This document shows, piece by piece, positions 1 to 5,923 of a DNA stretch of 13,287 nucleotides. The notes under the pieces are model-generated. The model worked only from the letters and a program-made list of their open reading frames with translations, had not been told where the DNA came from and searched no databases. This DNA is from Baffinella frigidus (lineage: Eukaryota; Cryptophyceae; Cryptomonadales; Baffinellaceae), in NCBI GenBank assembly GCA_026770585.1, contig MU646544.1, positions 205,154 through 218,440 of the forward strand, read 5' to 3'. A program made the translations under genes and the position numbers. Each line of letters begins with the position of its first letter. The stretch's first letter is position 1.

Positions 1-101
1 CGGGGGCCTGGCCACTTTAGACGTGAAGGTTGTCAATACAAAGTCAACTCAATGGCAGGTGCCTTGTAAATCCGAACATTCCGCCAAGCGTAGTAAGCAA
101 C

Positions 102-202
102 CTGTTGGAGTCGCGGACGGTGACTTGGTCGAGGAACCAGTCCGCGTCGAAGCGCGCGTTGAACGTCGAGGAGTTGTCGTGCGACACCGTCACGCTCTCG
201 AT
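102..202 (-). CDS. PLAT gene exon 4
   Basis: The exon begins after ATGATCAG (AG at 204-203), phase 0, and ends at the donor GTTGCT (101-100) in phase 2 after 33 codons. It encodes IESVTVSHDNSSTFNARFD then ADWFLDQVTVRDSN. HDNS and WFLD-V are the most diagnostic PLAT motifs. It is the complete copy of a set of three; the two upstream copies start at 320 and 380. If the donor is not used, the frame meets a stop about 20 codons later, within the first 50 bases of the window, so termination here is an alternative. Confidence 0.8.
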
Positions 203-3200
203 CTGATCATGCCGAACGTGGACGTTAGAGGCTTCGAGACCAGCATCAAAAACGCGTGGGATCAGATTGCCGTCACACCCGGACCAGCCGGTTGTCGTGC
301 GAGACTGTCACGCTTTCGATCTGATCATGCCGAACGTGCACGTTAGCGAGGTGGACTTATCTCAACGTCACGCTTTCGATCTGGTGCGGGAACGGAAACG
401 CGTGGAATCAGATCGTCTTGGATGGGCAGAGAGCGAGTGAGATCGTTACAGCGAGTCACTTTACACAGAGAGAGCGAGCGAGCGAGCGAGTGAGCGAGTG
501 AGCGAGAGAGAGAGAGAGCGAGATTGAGAGAGAAAGAAAGCGAGAGCGAGAGAGATAGAGAGATACCGAGTCACTTTACAAGAGAGAGAGCGATCATTTA
601 CGGAGAGACAGTCACTGAACTGAGAGCGAGCGAGCGAGAGAGGGAGCGTCGCTTTACAGGAGAGCGAGAGCGAGAGAGAACGAGAGAGCGAGCGAGAGAG
701 AGCGCGCGAGAGAGAGAGCGAGAGAGAGAGCGAGATAGAGAGATATAGAGAGAGAGAGTCACTTCACACGAGAGAGCGAGGGAGGCACCTCGCCGAGATC
801 CAGCTCCTTCAGAACAATCACATCCTGCTGCCTCCTCTCGAAGTTCACGTCCCAGAGAGTCACTTTACAAGAGAGAGCGAGAGAGAGCGAGAGCGAGAGA
901 GAGAGAGAGCGTGTGTGAGCGAGGAAGATTCACCTCCCCCAGATCGAGTTCCTTGAGAACAAATATATCCTTCTGCCCCCGCTCGAAGTTGACCTCCCAG
1001 AGAGAGTCACTTTACACGAGAGAGAGAGAGAGGGAGAGAGTGAGAGAGCGAGAGAGAGAGTGTGTGTGAGAGAGAGAGCGAGAGAGTGAGAACGCGAGAG
1101 AGGAAGAGTCACCTCCCCCAGATCCAGTTCCTTCAGCACAAACACATCCTTCTGCCCCCGCTCGAAGTTCACCTCCCCATGATTCTTCAGCGCAACCTAC
1201 CCCCACCACGAGAAAGGGGTTAGTTTTTCAGGTGACAGGGGTTAGGGTTTCAGGTGCCCCCCCCATCAGAAAGGGGTTAGGTTTTCAGGTGCCCCCCCCA
1301 TCAAAAAGAGGTTAGGTTTTCACAGTTGGGCTTTTGCAGCATCGCCCCCCTCATCGCTTTCTCGTACTGTCCGTCGTCGTACACATCTCATCCGGACGAG
1401 TATTTATGATAAATATGCACTTATTTTTATCTATTTATTTATCATAAATAGTATTTATGATAAATATGTGAGCGACTGGCTCATCGCACTCTCGTACCCA
1501 CGCCAGAGTGTTGGAAGGGGTCGCAAAAAGTCAAATCCCCGCAAGCAATGAGGGGAATTTGATGACTTTTGGCGTTGTCGAACGCCAATTTTGGCGTTCC
1601 CAAAGCGAGCTACCCCCTCCAGCAATCTGGCGTGGGCTGTCCGTCGTCGTGCATATCCCTGCAGCTTTGAGGGTTATGGTGTCTGGCTCCTTGCCACTTC
1701 CACCAGCAACCGCTCGCGGCTTTTATTGAGGTCTGGCCAGGTAGTAATTTTCAGGCAAATCAAGGAAATCTCCTTGAATCTCCTTACAATTGGCCTGGTA
1801 CTGAGACGGACGCGACATATTTTTTTTCGAGATAAAGCAGTCATGGAAGGTTCGGTGGGCCAAATAAAAGGATCACAGTCTTTCTATCTGTGTGTCCATC
1901 ACATGTCAAGACCATTTACAATACATATTAACGCTTATTAGTACCTGCTCGAGACACGCTCCGGACACCCCATAAAAGCCGCTAGTGGTTGCTGGTGGTT
2001 AGCAGGCACCGGTGACTTTGGGAATCGGTCCATCTCAAAGATTCCCGTACAAATTGCAATTCAATTCGGATGAACTCAGAACCTCCCCCAGAACTCCGGG
2101 ACATAAAACTGTTGTTCAACAAAGCAACACTATATCCCTTCAGCTTTAGGGATGCGATGTAGAGAGAAATGTGAGTTTATTGCGGATCGATACCAAAATG
2201 GCCACCATATTTTCCCTTGCGGGTTTGAGGTTTCCGACTCCCTTCAGGTATCAGCGAAACCTAGGGTTCTTCTTGCATTATGGTTCTTCTTCTTCTTGAT
2301 CTCCTCTTATAATCTCAGCCTGCAGATGAGTGGACCAAAAGCCTTAACGTCTTAAGACAGCTTGCGGGTGTGGGGTTTCCGGCGTCCCCTCAGGTATCAG
2401 CGATACCAACGTGGCTGCACGGTATCCACCCCCAAGGAGGCTGTGGCTCATCAGGACCCTCCTCGAGGGTTGGCCACACCATCGCTGCACTGTCACTGTA
2501 TCCCCCCCCTCACGAGGCTGTGGTTCATCTGGACCTACCCTCGCGGGTTGGACACGCAAACAGGCACTACCAACACAGCTGCACTGTCACATTACAATGC
2601 CATCAAGAAAATTTCACACAGGACGTGGAGACCCTTTAAAACATTGTTGTCGCTGTCACAGCGACTATAATATGTCAGAGACACATTATAATGTCTTCAC
2701 GTCCCCTGCGAAATTTTCTCGCTGGCAGTGCATTATTCCCCCCCCTTACGAGGCTGTGACGATCAGGGCCGAGCCTCCTCAACAGTTGGACACACAAGCA
2801 GACACTTCGCTCCAGAGGGCTGCCGGGAGGGAGCGGGGCCTCGCTCCCACTAGCCCAATCGAAAAGGTTCCAGGACACTATCTGAGTCACCTTCGGGCAC
2901 TATCTGAGTCACCTTGGAAGGTGACACCTTGGGAGGTGACTCACATATTGCCCTGCAACATTTTCGATTCACCTTGCAAAGACCCCACCCCTCAGGGATG
3001 GTGGCCTGCCCGAGTTAATCGGGCCTCCTCAAATTGAGGAGACCGGTGTGAATGCCCGGGCCTGGGTGAAAATCCGACAAACTCGACACCTTTTCGCGAA
3101 AAAATCGACAACTTTTTGCGTGAAAAGGATCAGTGAACCCGACGCAGGCAGAGCTAGGGGAGGCGGGCAGCTGACCCGCTTCGACTCCGCCTTGCTCCCG

Positions 3201-4058
3201 TGCAGCTGGATGAACACCTAATAAGGGTTCAGGGTTCAGGGTTTAGGGTGTAAGGGTTCAGGGTGCAGGGTGTATGGTTCAGGGTTCAGGGTTCAGGGGT
3301 TAGGGCTTATGGGGTTAGTGATTAGGGTTGATGCACGTGCAGACTCCGCCTTGCTTCCGTGCACCTGAATGAACACCTTATTAGGGTTCAGGGTTAGGGT
3401 TTAGGGTTTAGGATTTAGGGTGTAGTTCAGGGTTTATGTTTGATTGTTTATGGTTTATGGTTTATGATTTATGATTTATGATTTATGACTTATGGTTTTT
3501 GGTTTATGGTTGATGGGGTCAGTGATTAGGGTTTATGCAAGTGTAGACTCCGCCTTGCTCCCGTGCAGCTGGATGCACACCTGGTTGTTCGTGGCTCTCT
3601 CGTCAACGCTTCCGAGCGATGTCTCAGTCTATTTTGTCTCACCAAATTGGTGAGCCCGGGCTCTTTCCAGCTCCCAACTTTGCCGAATTTCTACCGCACA
3701 CCCAGCTTGTCAACTCGAGAGTAGTCGGTCAACACGAGCCAACCAGACACTTCGGATTCTAACCGTTCCTCAGTGAGTGACACATTTTTGCCTTTCGCAG
3801 GGGTTCTGAGGTAGCCTGCGCCGAGCAGCTCCCTCCCGCCAGAAGAGAAGAACCCCAGAGTCTCTCCTTGCCAGCTCATGGCAGGTGGGATGTTCAGGGG
3901 CCCGCAGGGCTCATTACCCCAGCTGAGGTCCCAGCGCCGGGGAGGTCCCCGGTGGTGGTCTTGATCGTGTACGTCACTTTGGCGCGCGGACCCACTGCCG
4001 GTCGGGAATTATACGGGTCTCCGCCTTGGTAGGCGGTCCCTGGGGGATTGTACGACAT
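102..4058 (-). CDS. PLAT/LH2-domain protein gene, four exons, 3' end incomplete
   Basis: Four minus-strand exons (4058-3918, 3217-3176, 1196-1113, 202-102) join in compatible phases into about 122 codons with no internal stop. Three of the four junctions with introns are phase 0, and the last exon ends in phase 2. The product reads as one PLAT (LH2) domain: strand TYTIKTTTGDLPGAGTSAG, strand VFIQLHGSKAES, then NFERGQKDVFVLKELDLGE, then SVTVSHDNSS and DADWFLDQVTVRDSN. The Gly-rich AGT turn, FERGQ-D-F, HDNS and WFLD-V landmarks of the family are all present in order. PLAT domains are beta-sandwiches that bind lipids, membranes or proteins, as in lipoxygenases, LOXHD1 and plant PLAT proteins. 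No signal peptide or membrane segment is visible. Later domains, if any, lie beyond the left edge, so the overall function is unknown. Confidence 0.82.
291..320 (-). pseudogene. Truncated copy of PLAT exon 4 (head only, 30 bp)
   Basis: After an intact CAG acceptor (322-321) the sequence repeats the first ten codons of exon 4 (IESVTVSHDN) and then diverges at 290 into unrelated sequence with a stop soon after. Upstream flanking sequence (CACGTTCGGCATGATCAG) is shared with the intact copy, so the duplicated unit is the intron end plus the exon head. Confidence 0.75.
366..380 (-). pseudogene. Second truncated copy of PLAT exon 4 head
   Basis: CAG (382-381) is followed by ATCGAAAGCGTGACG, the first five codons of exon 4, then by divergent sequence with an immediate stop. 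The flanking sequence at 396-412 resembles 249-266, so the repeat unit is about 150 bp. Confidence 0.55.
789..848 (-). pseudogene. Second tail copy of PLAT exon 3, acceptor lost
   Basis: A diverged 60-bp copy encodes VNFERRQQDVIVLKELDLGE. The base pair expected to be the AG acceptor reads AC (850-849), so it is probably not spliced in. The donor GT (788-787) remains. Confidence 0.65.
934..993 (-). pseudogene. Tail copy of PLAT exon 3
   Basis: A 60-bp copy encodes VNFERGQKDIFVLKELDLGE with an AG acceptor (995-994) and a GT donor (933-932). It lacks the first eight codons of exon 3. It is splice-competent in appearance and phase 0, so including it would insert a second FERG segment. It could be an alternative exon; the full-length exon at 1196-1113 gives the better PLAT domain. 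Confidence 0.65.
1113..1196 (-). CDS. PLAT gene exon 3
   Basis: An 84-bp, 28-codon exon lies between the acceptor GGTAG (AG at 1198-1197) and the donor GTGACT (1112-1111), phase 0 at both ends. It encodes VALKNHGEVNFERGQ followed by KDVFVLKELDLGE, the central PLAT segment with the conserved F-E-R-G and D-F positions. It joins in frame to KAESKR of exon 2 and to IESVTVSHD of exon 4. Two shorter copies lacking the first eight codons lie 3' of it at 993-934 and 848-789. Confidence 0.8.
1216..1325. repeat. 35-bp tandem repeat with G-rich heptamer core
   Basis: Units starting GGGGTTAGG or GAGGTTAGG begin at 1216 (short), 1238, 1273 and 1308. They carry TTTTCAGGTG and a run of eight C's followed by ATCA. 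The sense (minus) strand is C-rich, like the heptamer arrays. Confidence 0.8.
1401..1468. repeat. AT-rich hairpin with duplicated arm
   Basis: TATTTATGATAAATATG occurs at 1401-1417 and 1452-1468. Its near reverse complement TATTTATCATAAATA lies between them at 1436-1450, so either copy can fold onto the middle arm. Its AT content contrasts with the GC-rich surroundings. Confidence 0.75.
1526..1570. repeat. Imperfect hairpin
   Basis: AAAAGTCAAATCCCC (ending 1540) pairs with GGGGAATTTGATGACTTTT (1552-1570) around an 11-bp loop, with a small bulge. A second short palindrome, GGCGTT..AACGCC, follows at about 1571-1586. Confidence 0.65.
1700..1998. mobile_element. Possible foldback element, about 300 bp
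   Basis: A left arm at 1700-1731 (CCACCAGCAACC...GCGGCTTTTAT) is an imperfect reverse complement of 1968-1998 (ATAAAAGCCGC...GGTTGCTGGTGG), with about 236 bp between. Just inside the left arm, GGTAGTAATTTTC at about 1740 matches the core arm of the MITE family at 6.1, 9.1 and 12.2 kb, which suggests a distant relative. No coding sequence or clear target duplication is seen. Confidence 0.5.
2216..2407. repeat. 46-bp direct repeat pair
   Basis: 2216-2261 and 2361-2407 both read CTTGCGGGT, then a GGTTTCCG core, then CTTCAGGTATCAGCGA or CCTCAGGTATCAGCGA, with a few substitutions. They lie 145 bp apart. Confidence 0.75.
2410..2800. repeat. Degenerate tandem repeat, about 70-80 bp unit
   Basis: Units share a C run, then (C/T)ACGAGGCTGTG or AAGGAGGCTGTG, a short spacer, and GTTGGACACRC or GTTGGCCACACC, near 2430, 2505 and 2740. 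GCTGCACTGTCAC recurs at 2481 and 2578. No coding role is apparent. Confidence 0.55.
2878..2943. repeat. GAGTCACCTT repeats, direct and inverted
   Basis: CACTATCTGAGTCACCTT is repeated at 2877-2894 and 2899-2916, followed by AAGGTGACACC and GGAGGTGACTC, which invert the same motif. The segment can fold on itself. Short palindromes CCCGA..TCGGG and CCTCCTC..GAGGAG follow at 3010-3043. Confidence 0.6.
3176..3217 (-). CDS. PLAT gene exon 2
   Basis: A 42-bp, 14-codon exon follows the acceptor TTATTAG (AG at 3219-3218) and precedes the donor GTCAGC (3175-3174), phase 0 at both ends. It encodes VFIQLHGSKAESKR, the second PLAT beta-strand, and continues directly from exon 1 (GAGTSAG then VFIQLHG). 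It is the complete, last copy of a tandem set of three; the two copies upstream in transcription (3580-3545 and 3376-3337) break off after the codons for KAES. Confidence 0.8.
3218..3544. repeat. Degenerate TTTAGGG-type heptamer arrays in PLAT intron 1
   Basis: Plus-strand (TTCAGGG)n, (TTTAGGG)n and drifted (TTTATGG/TTTATGA)n arrays occupy about 3225-3335 and 3382-3540, interrupted by the exon-2 head copy. The 7-bp period is kept while the sequence drifts. On the sense (minus) strand they are C-rich CCCTAAA-type. Confidence 0.85.
3337..3376 (-). pseudogene. Truncated copy of PLAT exon 2
   Basis: After AAG (AG at 3378-3377) it reads VFIQVHGSKAES and then departs from the intact copy after GAGTC, running into heptamer repeat. 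A GT at 3336-3335 would leave phase 1, incompatible with exon 3. Confidence 0.7.
3545..3580 (-). pseudogene. Truncated copy of PLAT exon 2, first of three
   Basis: After CAG (AG at 3582-3581) it reads VCIQLHGSKAES, with Cys for Phe, then diverges after GAGTC with no GT donor at the break. Upstream sequence differs from the other two copies, so this copy may keep the original intron end. Confidence 0.7.
3581..3917. other. 5' part of PLAT intron 1, unique sequence
   Basis: No exon or heptamer array is seen here. A near-perfect palindrome CTCACCAA-A-TTGGTGAG lies at 3638-3654. The 62-codon minus-strand frame at 3879-3691 is not in frame with exon 1, which meets a stop after the donor, and has no recognisable motif. 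Confidence 0.5.
3918..4058 (-). CDS. PLAT gene exon 1, with start codon
   Basis: The ATG at 4058 opens 47 codons that end exactly at a GT donor (3917-3916, GTAATG), phase 0. The first 25 or so residues are Gly/Pro/Tyr-rich (MSYNPPGTAYQGGDPYN) and probably disordered. From residue 28 on, KVTYTIKTTTGDLPGAGTSA is the first PLAT beta-strand and its Gly-rich turn. The start is chosen because it is the only ATG in frame upstream of the motif within this open stretch. A longer minus-strand open frame at 4285-3974 overlaps it in another frame and lacks PLAT motifs. The exon is too short to stand out by length alone. Confidence 0.82.
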
Positions 4059-4308
4059 CCCTCCAGCCGCTCTGTCGCCGTGGACGGCGCCCTAGCTCGC
4101 CAGGTCCTGCAAGTCCACCAGAGTCCACCAGCGATTGCCTCTGGAACCGCTTGCGGGTGGCTCTTCTCGCGGTAATTCGACGGGCGGTGGTCCAGGATGT
4201 TTGTGGTCCTGTCCGCGAGTGGGAGCGAGGCTAGCTGGAGGCTACCGGTTGTTAGAGAAGCACCGAAACAAGCGGCCCCACCCACCGATTTTTGAACGTT
4301 TGGATTGG

Positions 4309-4365
4309 ACTTTTGAGCGAAAGTTGCCTATTTGGCAACTTTATGCGACATTTATGCTCAAAAGT
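4309..4365. repeat. Nested hairpin in the intergenic region
   Basis: An outer pair, ACTTTTGAGC (4309-4318) with GCTCAAAAGT (4356-4365), surrounds an inner pair, AAAGTTGCC (4320-4328) with GGCAACTTT (4334-4342), with a 5-nt loop. All paired bases match. It could be a regulatory site or an RNA structure in a 5' UTR. Confidence 0.7.
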
Positions 4366-4375
4366 GGATCTTTTT

Positions 4376-4423
4376 AAGGCTCGTCACCTGTGTATCTTCA
4401 AAGGCTCATCACCTGTGTGTTTC
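4376..4423. repeat. 24-bp tandem repeat upstream of the plus gene
   Basis: AAGGCTCGTCACCTGTGTAT and AAGGCTCATCACCTGTGTGT follow each other, each ending in CTTC or TTTC. CACCTG is an E-box-like hexamer, but no factor can be named. Confidence 0.65.
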
Positions 4424-4661
4424 AAAAAGTGGCGGGTCCTTTGGCGAGGAGAATGCGGTCCTCCCGTGCCCTGCCTTGCTTCGTCATCGCACGAACCTGA
4501 TCAGCAGGTGGAGCTGTCTACTCCCATTGGCCGATCCTGATCCAAATCGAGCCCCGGAATCGAGCTCCCTAAGCTAAACCCTAAACCCTAAACGGCTGGC
4601 TGGGTCTTTCTGTCGACAAACTGATTTTCCTTCTGGCAGCAGTGTTCGGTGCGGCGGAGAG

Positions 4662-5436
4662 ATGAGCCACAGTTGGCGCGCGTCGCCTATGGCGTCCGGC
4701 GCCGCCGACGACGCCAGGCGCCAAAAATATCTGTCAGAGGTCCTCGGCGATGAAGACTCAAATTTTGCTTCTACGGGCGAACCCGCGGGAACCGGCTCTG
4801 TCGGCCGGCAGTCAATGCCCTGGGCGGCGCCGCGGCCGCCGGTCGTCGAAGTGGTGAAGCGAAATGGTCGCGGACCGGGCGAGAACACCCTTGGGGAAGT
4901 GGATGTGGCGGAGCAGAACGTCATGTCGAATCGGCTGATCAGGAACAAATTGCAAGACGCGCGAAACCTCGGCAGCCTCAGCCACGTCCTGGTGCAAGAC
5001 TACCGCCAGGAGGCCCTCCTATCCTCCACCCTCTCCATGGGCGACGCGCTCACCTCGCTCCTCCAGATGCAGACCGCGAAGCGCCTCACCTCGCTGGGGC
5101 TCAACCCTCCGCAACCCAGCGAAACACACCTCCCTGCCTCCGCCTCCGCCGGCCCCGCCGCGCCACGAGAGCTCGGCGGCGCCGCGGCGTCGCCATCGCG
5201 TGCGTCACAGCACCTCGCACACTCCCATCCATCCCACGCCTCCGACAACCCGCACAACCCCGCCGCGTCCTCCTCGGGCGGAGGAGGAAACGCGGAGCGG
5301 TCCTCGCGCGGCAACGCGGCCGAGTGGGCGAGCGGCGTGCGCGGACACGCCGCAGCTGGCGCATGGGCGGGGGAAGCTGGGTCACGGGAGGGGGCGAGCA
5401 TGCTCGATGGCCTGGCGGGCGGCGAGTCGGGCGGCG
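4662..5436 (+). CDS. Plus gene exon 1: unrecognised N-terminal region
   Basis: The ATG at 4662 opens 258 codons plus one base, ending before the donor GTAAAA (5437). Donor phase 1 fits exon 2, which supplies two bases to complete a Gly codon. Residues 1-75 are mixed, with a short acidic stretch (SEVLGDEDS). Residues 80-145 look alpha-helical (MSNRLIRNKLQDAR, then SHVLVQDYRQEALL, then DALTSLLQMQTAKRL). Residues 146-258 are low-complexity Ala/Gly/Ser/Pro/His and probably disordered. I recognise no family. Without splicing, the frame stops at 5447 in the first heptamer repeat. Composition is strongly GC-biased, and minus-strand frames of up to 133 codons overlap as shadows. Confidence 0.75.
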
Positions 5437-5520
5437 GTAAAATCTAAACCCTAAACCCTAAACGCTAAACGCTGAACCCTAAACCCTAAACCCTAAGCGC
5501 TAAACCCTAAACCCTAGCCC

Positions 5521-5559
<39 letters not shown>

Positions 5560-5877
5560 ACCCTACACCCTACACCCTAAACCCCAAACCCCAAACCAGG
5601 CTCTGGAAAACGGGGGGTGGGTTCTCACTCGGATGTGGGGTGGGGTGGCGGGGGGACGGCAGGCGCGCAGAGAGGTAGTGTGGATCAGCATCTTTTGGTG
5701 GCTACGGACAACATCCAAAAGATGTCCGCGTGGGAAAAGGTCCCCGGGACCCCCCCCCGCACTTCCTAAACACTAAACCCTAAACTCGACCCCCCCCCCC
5801 CCACACCCCCGTCCCCCCCATTTCCCTAGCAACCGGTTTCTCCAAAACCCTAAACCCTGATCCCCGAACCCTAAAAC

Positions 5878-5923
<46 letters not shown>

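Larger units (their letters stand above)
203..1112. repeat. PLAT intron 3: (GA)n-rich arrays with a recurring TCACTTTACA motif
   Basis: Between exons 3 and 4 most of 430-1110 is imperfect (GA)n/(GAGC)n on the plus strand, so pyrimidine-rich (CTCT) on the sense strand. A motif like GAGTCACTTTACA recurs at about 447, 567, 753, 856 and 1005, with a weaker form near 642. It marks a tandem structure in which simple repeat, motif and exon-3 tail were copied together. Open frames of Glu/Arg/Ser here are translations of the simple repeat. Confidence 0.8.
1197..3175. other. PLAT intron 2, about 2 kb, with no convincing exon
   Basis: Exons 2 and 3 join directly into a normal PLAT sequence, so this stretch is read as an intron on the minus strand. 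It holds a 35-bp tandem repeat, AT-rich and mixed hairpins, a 300-bp foldback and several direct repeats, listed separately. Open frames up to 208 codons occur (2411-3037, plus) but show low-complexity, frame-shared composition and no recognisable domain. Confidence 0.65.
4059..4661. promoter_or_regulatory. Divergent intergenic region, presumed shared promoter
   Basis: The region lies between the ATG of the PLAT gene (4058, minus) and the ATG of the plus gene (4662). It should contain both 5' UTRs and promoters. Visible structure is a nested hairpin (4309-4365), a 24-bp direct repeat (4376-4423) and a short CCCTAAA tract (about 4572-4592) near the plus gene. I see no clear TATA box. Confidence 0.45.

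Noticed and set aside
524-748. 74-codon frame rich in Glu, Arg and Ser
   Set aside because: It is a translation of the (GA)n repeat inside the PLAT intron and is on the opposite strand to the gene.
2411-3037. 208-codon plus-strand open frame
   Set aside because: It overlaps degenerate tandem repeats, has no recognisable domain, and lies antisense in the PLAT intron. Several other frames are open over the same GC-rich sequence.
3974-4285. 103-codon minus-strand open frame
   Set aside because: It covers PLAT exon 1 in a different frame. The shorter frame starting at 4058 carries the PLAT motif and a matching splice donor.
5000-5401. Minus-strand frames of 133 and 94 codons
   Set aside because: They are antisense shadows of the GC-rich low-complexity part of plus-gene exon 1.
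5689-5724. 10-bp complementary pair as a regulatory hairpin
   Set aside because: It lies inside coding exon 2, is short, and can arise from the codons themselves.
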